Source: Diplonema papillatum (Eukaryota; Euglenozoa; Diplonemea; Diplonemida; Diplonemidae). Taken from it: a DNA stretch of 64,000 nucleotides. Positions within the stretch are counted from its first letter, which is position 1, and every line of letters begins with the position of its first letter. A model generated the notes under the pieces. The model saw nothing but the letters and a program-made list of their open reading frames with translations, did not search any database and was not told the DNA's origin. A program made the position numbers and the translations under genes. The stretch lies in assembly GCA_030068145.1 (NCBI GenBank), contig JAPJBO010000312.1:124001-188000 (forward strand), in the 5' to 3' direction. Shown here in pieces: positions 63,876 to 64,000 of this stretch.

Positions 63876-63921
63876 CAAATTTGCGGGAAGAAATTCCGCG
63901 ATAGTAATAATCCTCTCCCCC
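63876..63921 (-). repeat. Right terminal inverted repeat
   Basis: CCGCGATAGTAATAATCCTC then TCCCCC at the outer end. Confidence 0.7.
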
Positions 63922-64000
63922 TAACTCTGTGCGAAATCATTCCGGCGCGATCCTTTATTCTAACAGCTATGGGTTGGCTCCCCCTTTGCGGGGAAGGGGG

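Larger units (their letters stand above)
59384..63921 (+). mobile_element. Complete DDE DNA transposon, 4.5 kb
   Basis: Bounded by terminal inverted repeats of about 46 bp that begin GGGGGAGAGGAT at both ends. Just inside each end a G-run followed by AGGGACCTACCCACC occurs in the same orientation (59431 and 63844). It contains a 31-bp array and one long transposase frame without stops. Flanks show TAAT on the left and TAAC on the right, an imperfect candidate duplication only. It appears intact enough to be or to have been autonomous. Confidence 0.75.

Noticed and set aside
59376..63930. TAA target duplication for the DDE transposon
   Set aside because: Left flank TAAT and right flank TAAC agree at only three bases and the offset does not match the terminal repeats; not claimed.

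Overview
This is a eukaryotic nuclear window, most likely from a free-living protist with a large, repeat-rich, moderately G+C-rich genome. Coding exons favour G or C at third positions. Genes are sparse and cut by GT-AG introns. One tRNA-Phe is intact, and most of the DNA between genes is transposable elements, minisatellites, homopolymer tracts and palindromes. The lineage cannot be fixed from the sequence. A tyrosine-recombinase retrotransposon with the recombinase placed before the reverse transcriptase recalls the VIPER elements of kinetoplastids, so a euglenozoan such as a diplonemid is possible, but this is a guess.

Layout. 1-2983: the 3' part of a tyrosine-recombinase (DIRS/VIPER-like) retrotransposon, with B1-A2-B2 split direct repeats at its end. 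6.07-7.88 kb: a single-exon gene fusing a uracil-DNA-glycosylase-like domain to an R-S-E mono-ADP-ribosyltransferase domain. 9.1-12.3 kb: a two-exon gene whose Mind-bomb-type SH3 domain is split by the intron. 13.6-15.4 kb: a two-exon Ser/Thr kinase. 15.4-24.9 kb: no recognisable gene. 24.98-27.87 kb: a 5'-truncated non-LTR retrotransposon. 28.2-29.2 kb: a GDP-hexose phosphorylase (GDPGP1/VTC2 family). 29.75-34.58 kb: a three-exon gene for a Ser-rich protein with a PH-like domain and coiled coil. 36.85-39.90 kb: two exons of an EDR1/CTR1-type papain-like domain, with a 2-kb inverted-repeat element in the intron.

40.4-63.9 kb is an accessory landscape. It holds decayed retroelements (reverse transcriptase, zinc knuckle, a gag-like ORF with a ubiquitin-like fold), tRNA-Phe, many tandem arrays, and an apparently complete 4.5-kb DDE DNA transposon (59384-63921) with terminal inverted repeats, a 31-bp subterminal array and a long transposase frame. 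Several tandem arrays occur as inverted pairs. One pair bounds a 2.8-kb unit (54097-56896) flanked by an exact 8-bp duplication, which marks it as a foldback-type transposon. The other inverted array pairs may be relatives.

The host genes look unrelated to each other; there is no operon logic. The least familiar biology is the glycosylase-ADP-ribosyltransferase fusion and the family of array-ended foldback elements. Exon joins were inferred by reading frame and domain continuity; no transcript evidence was available.
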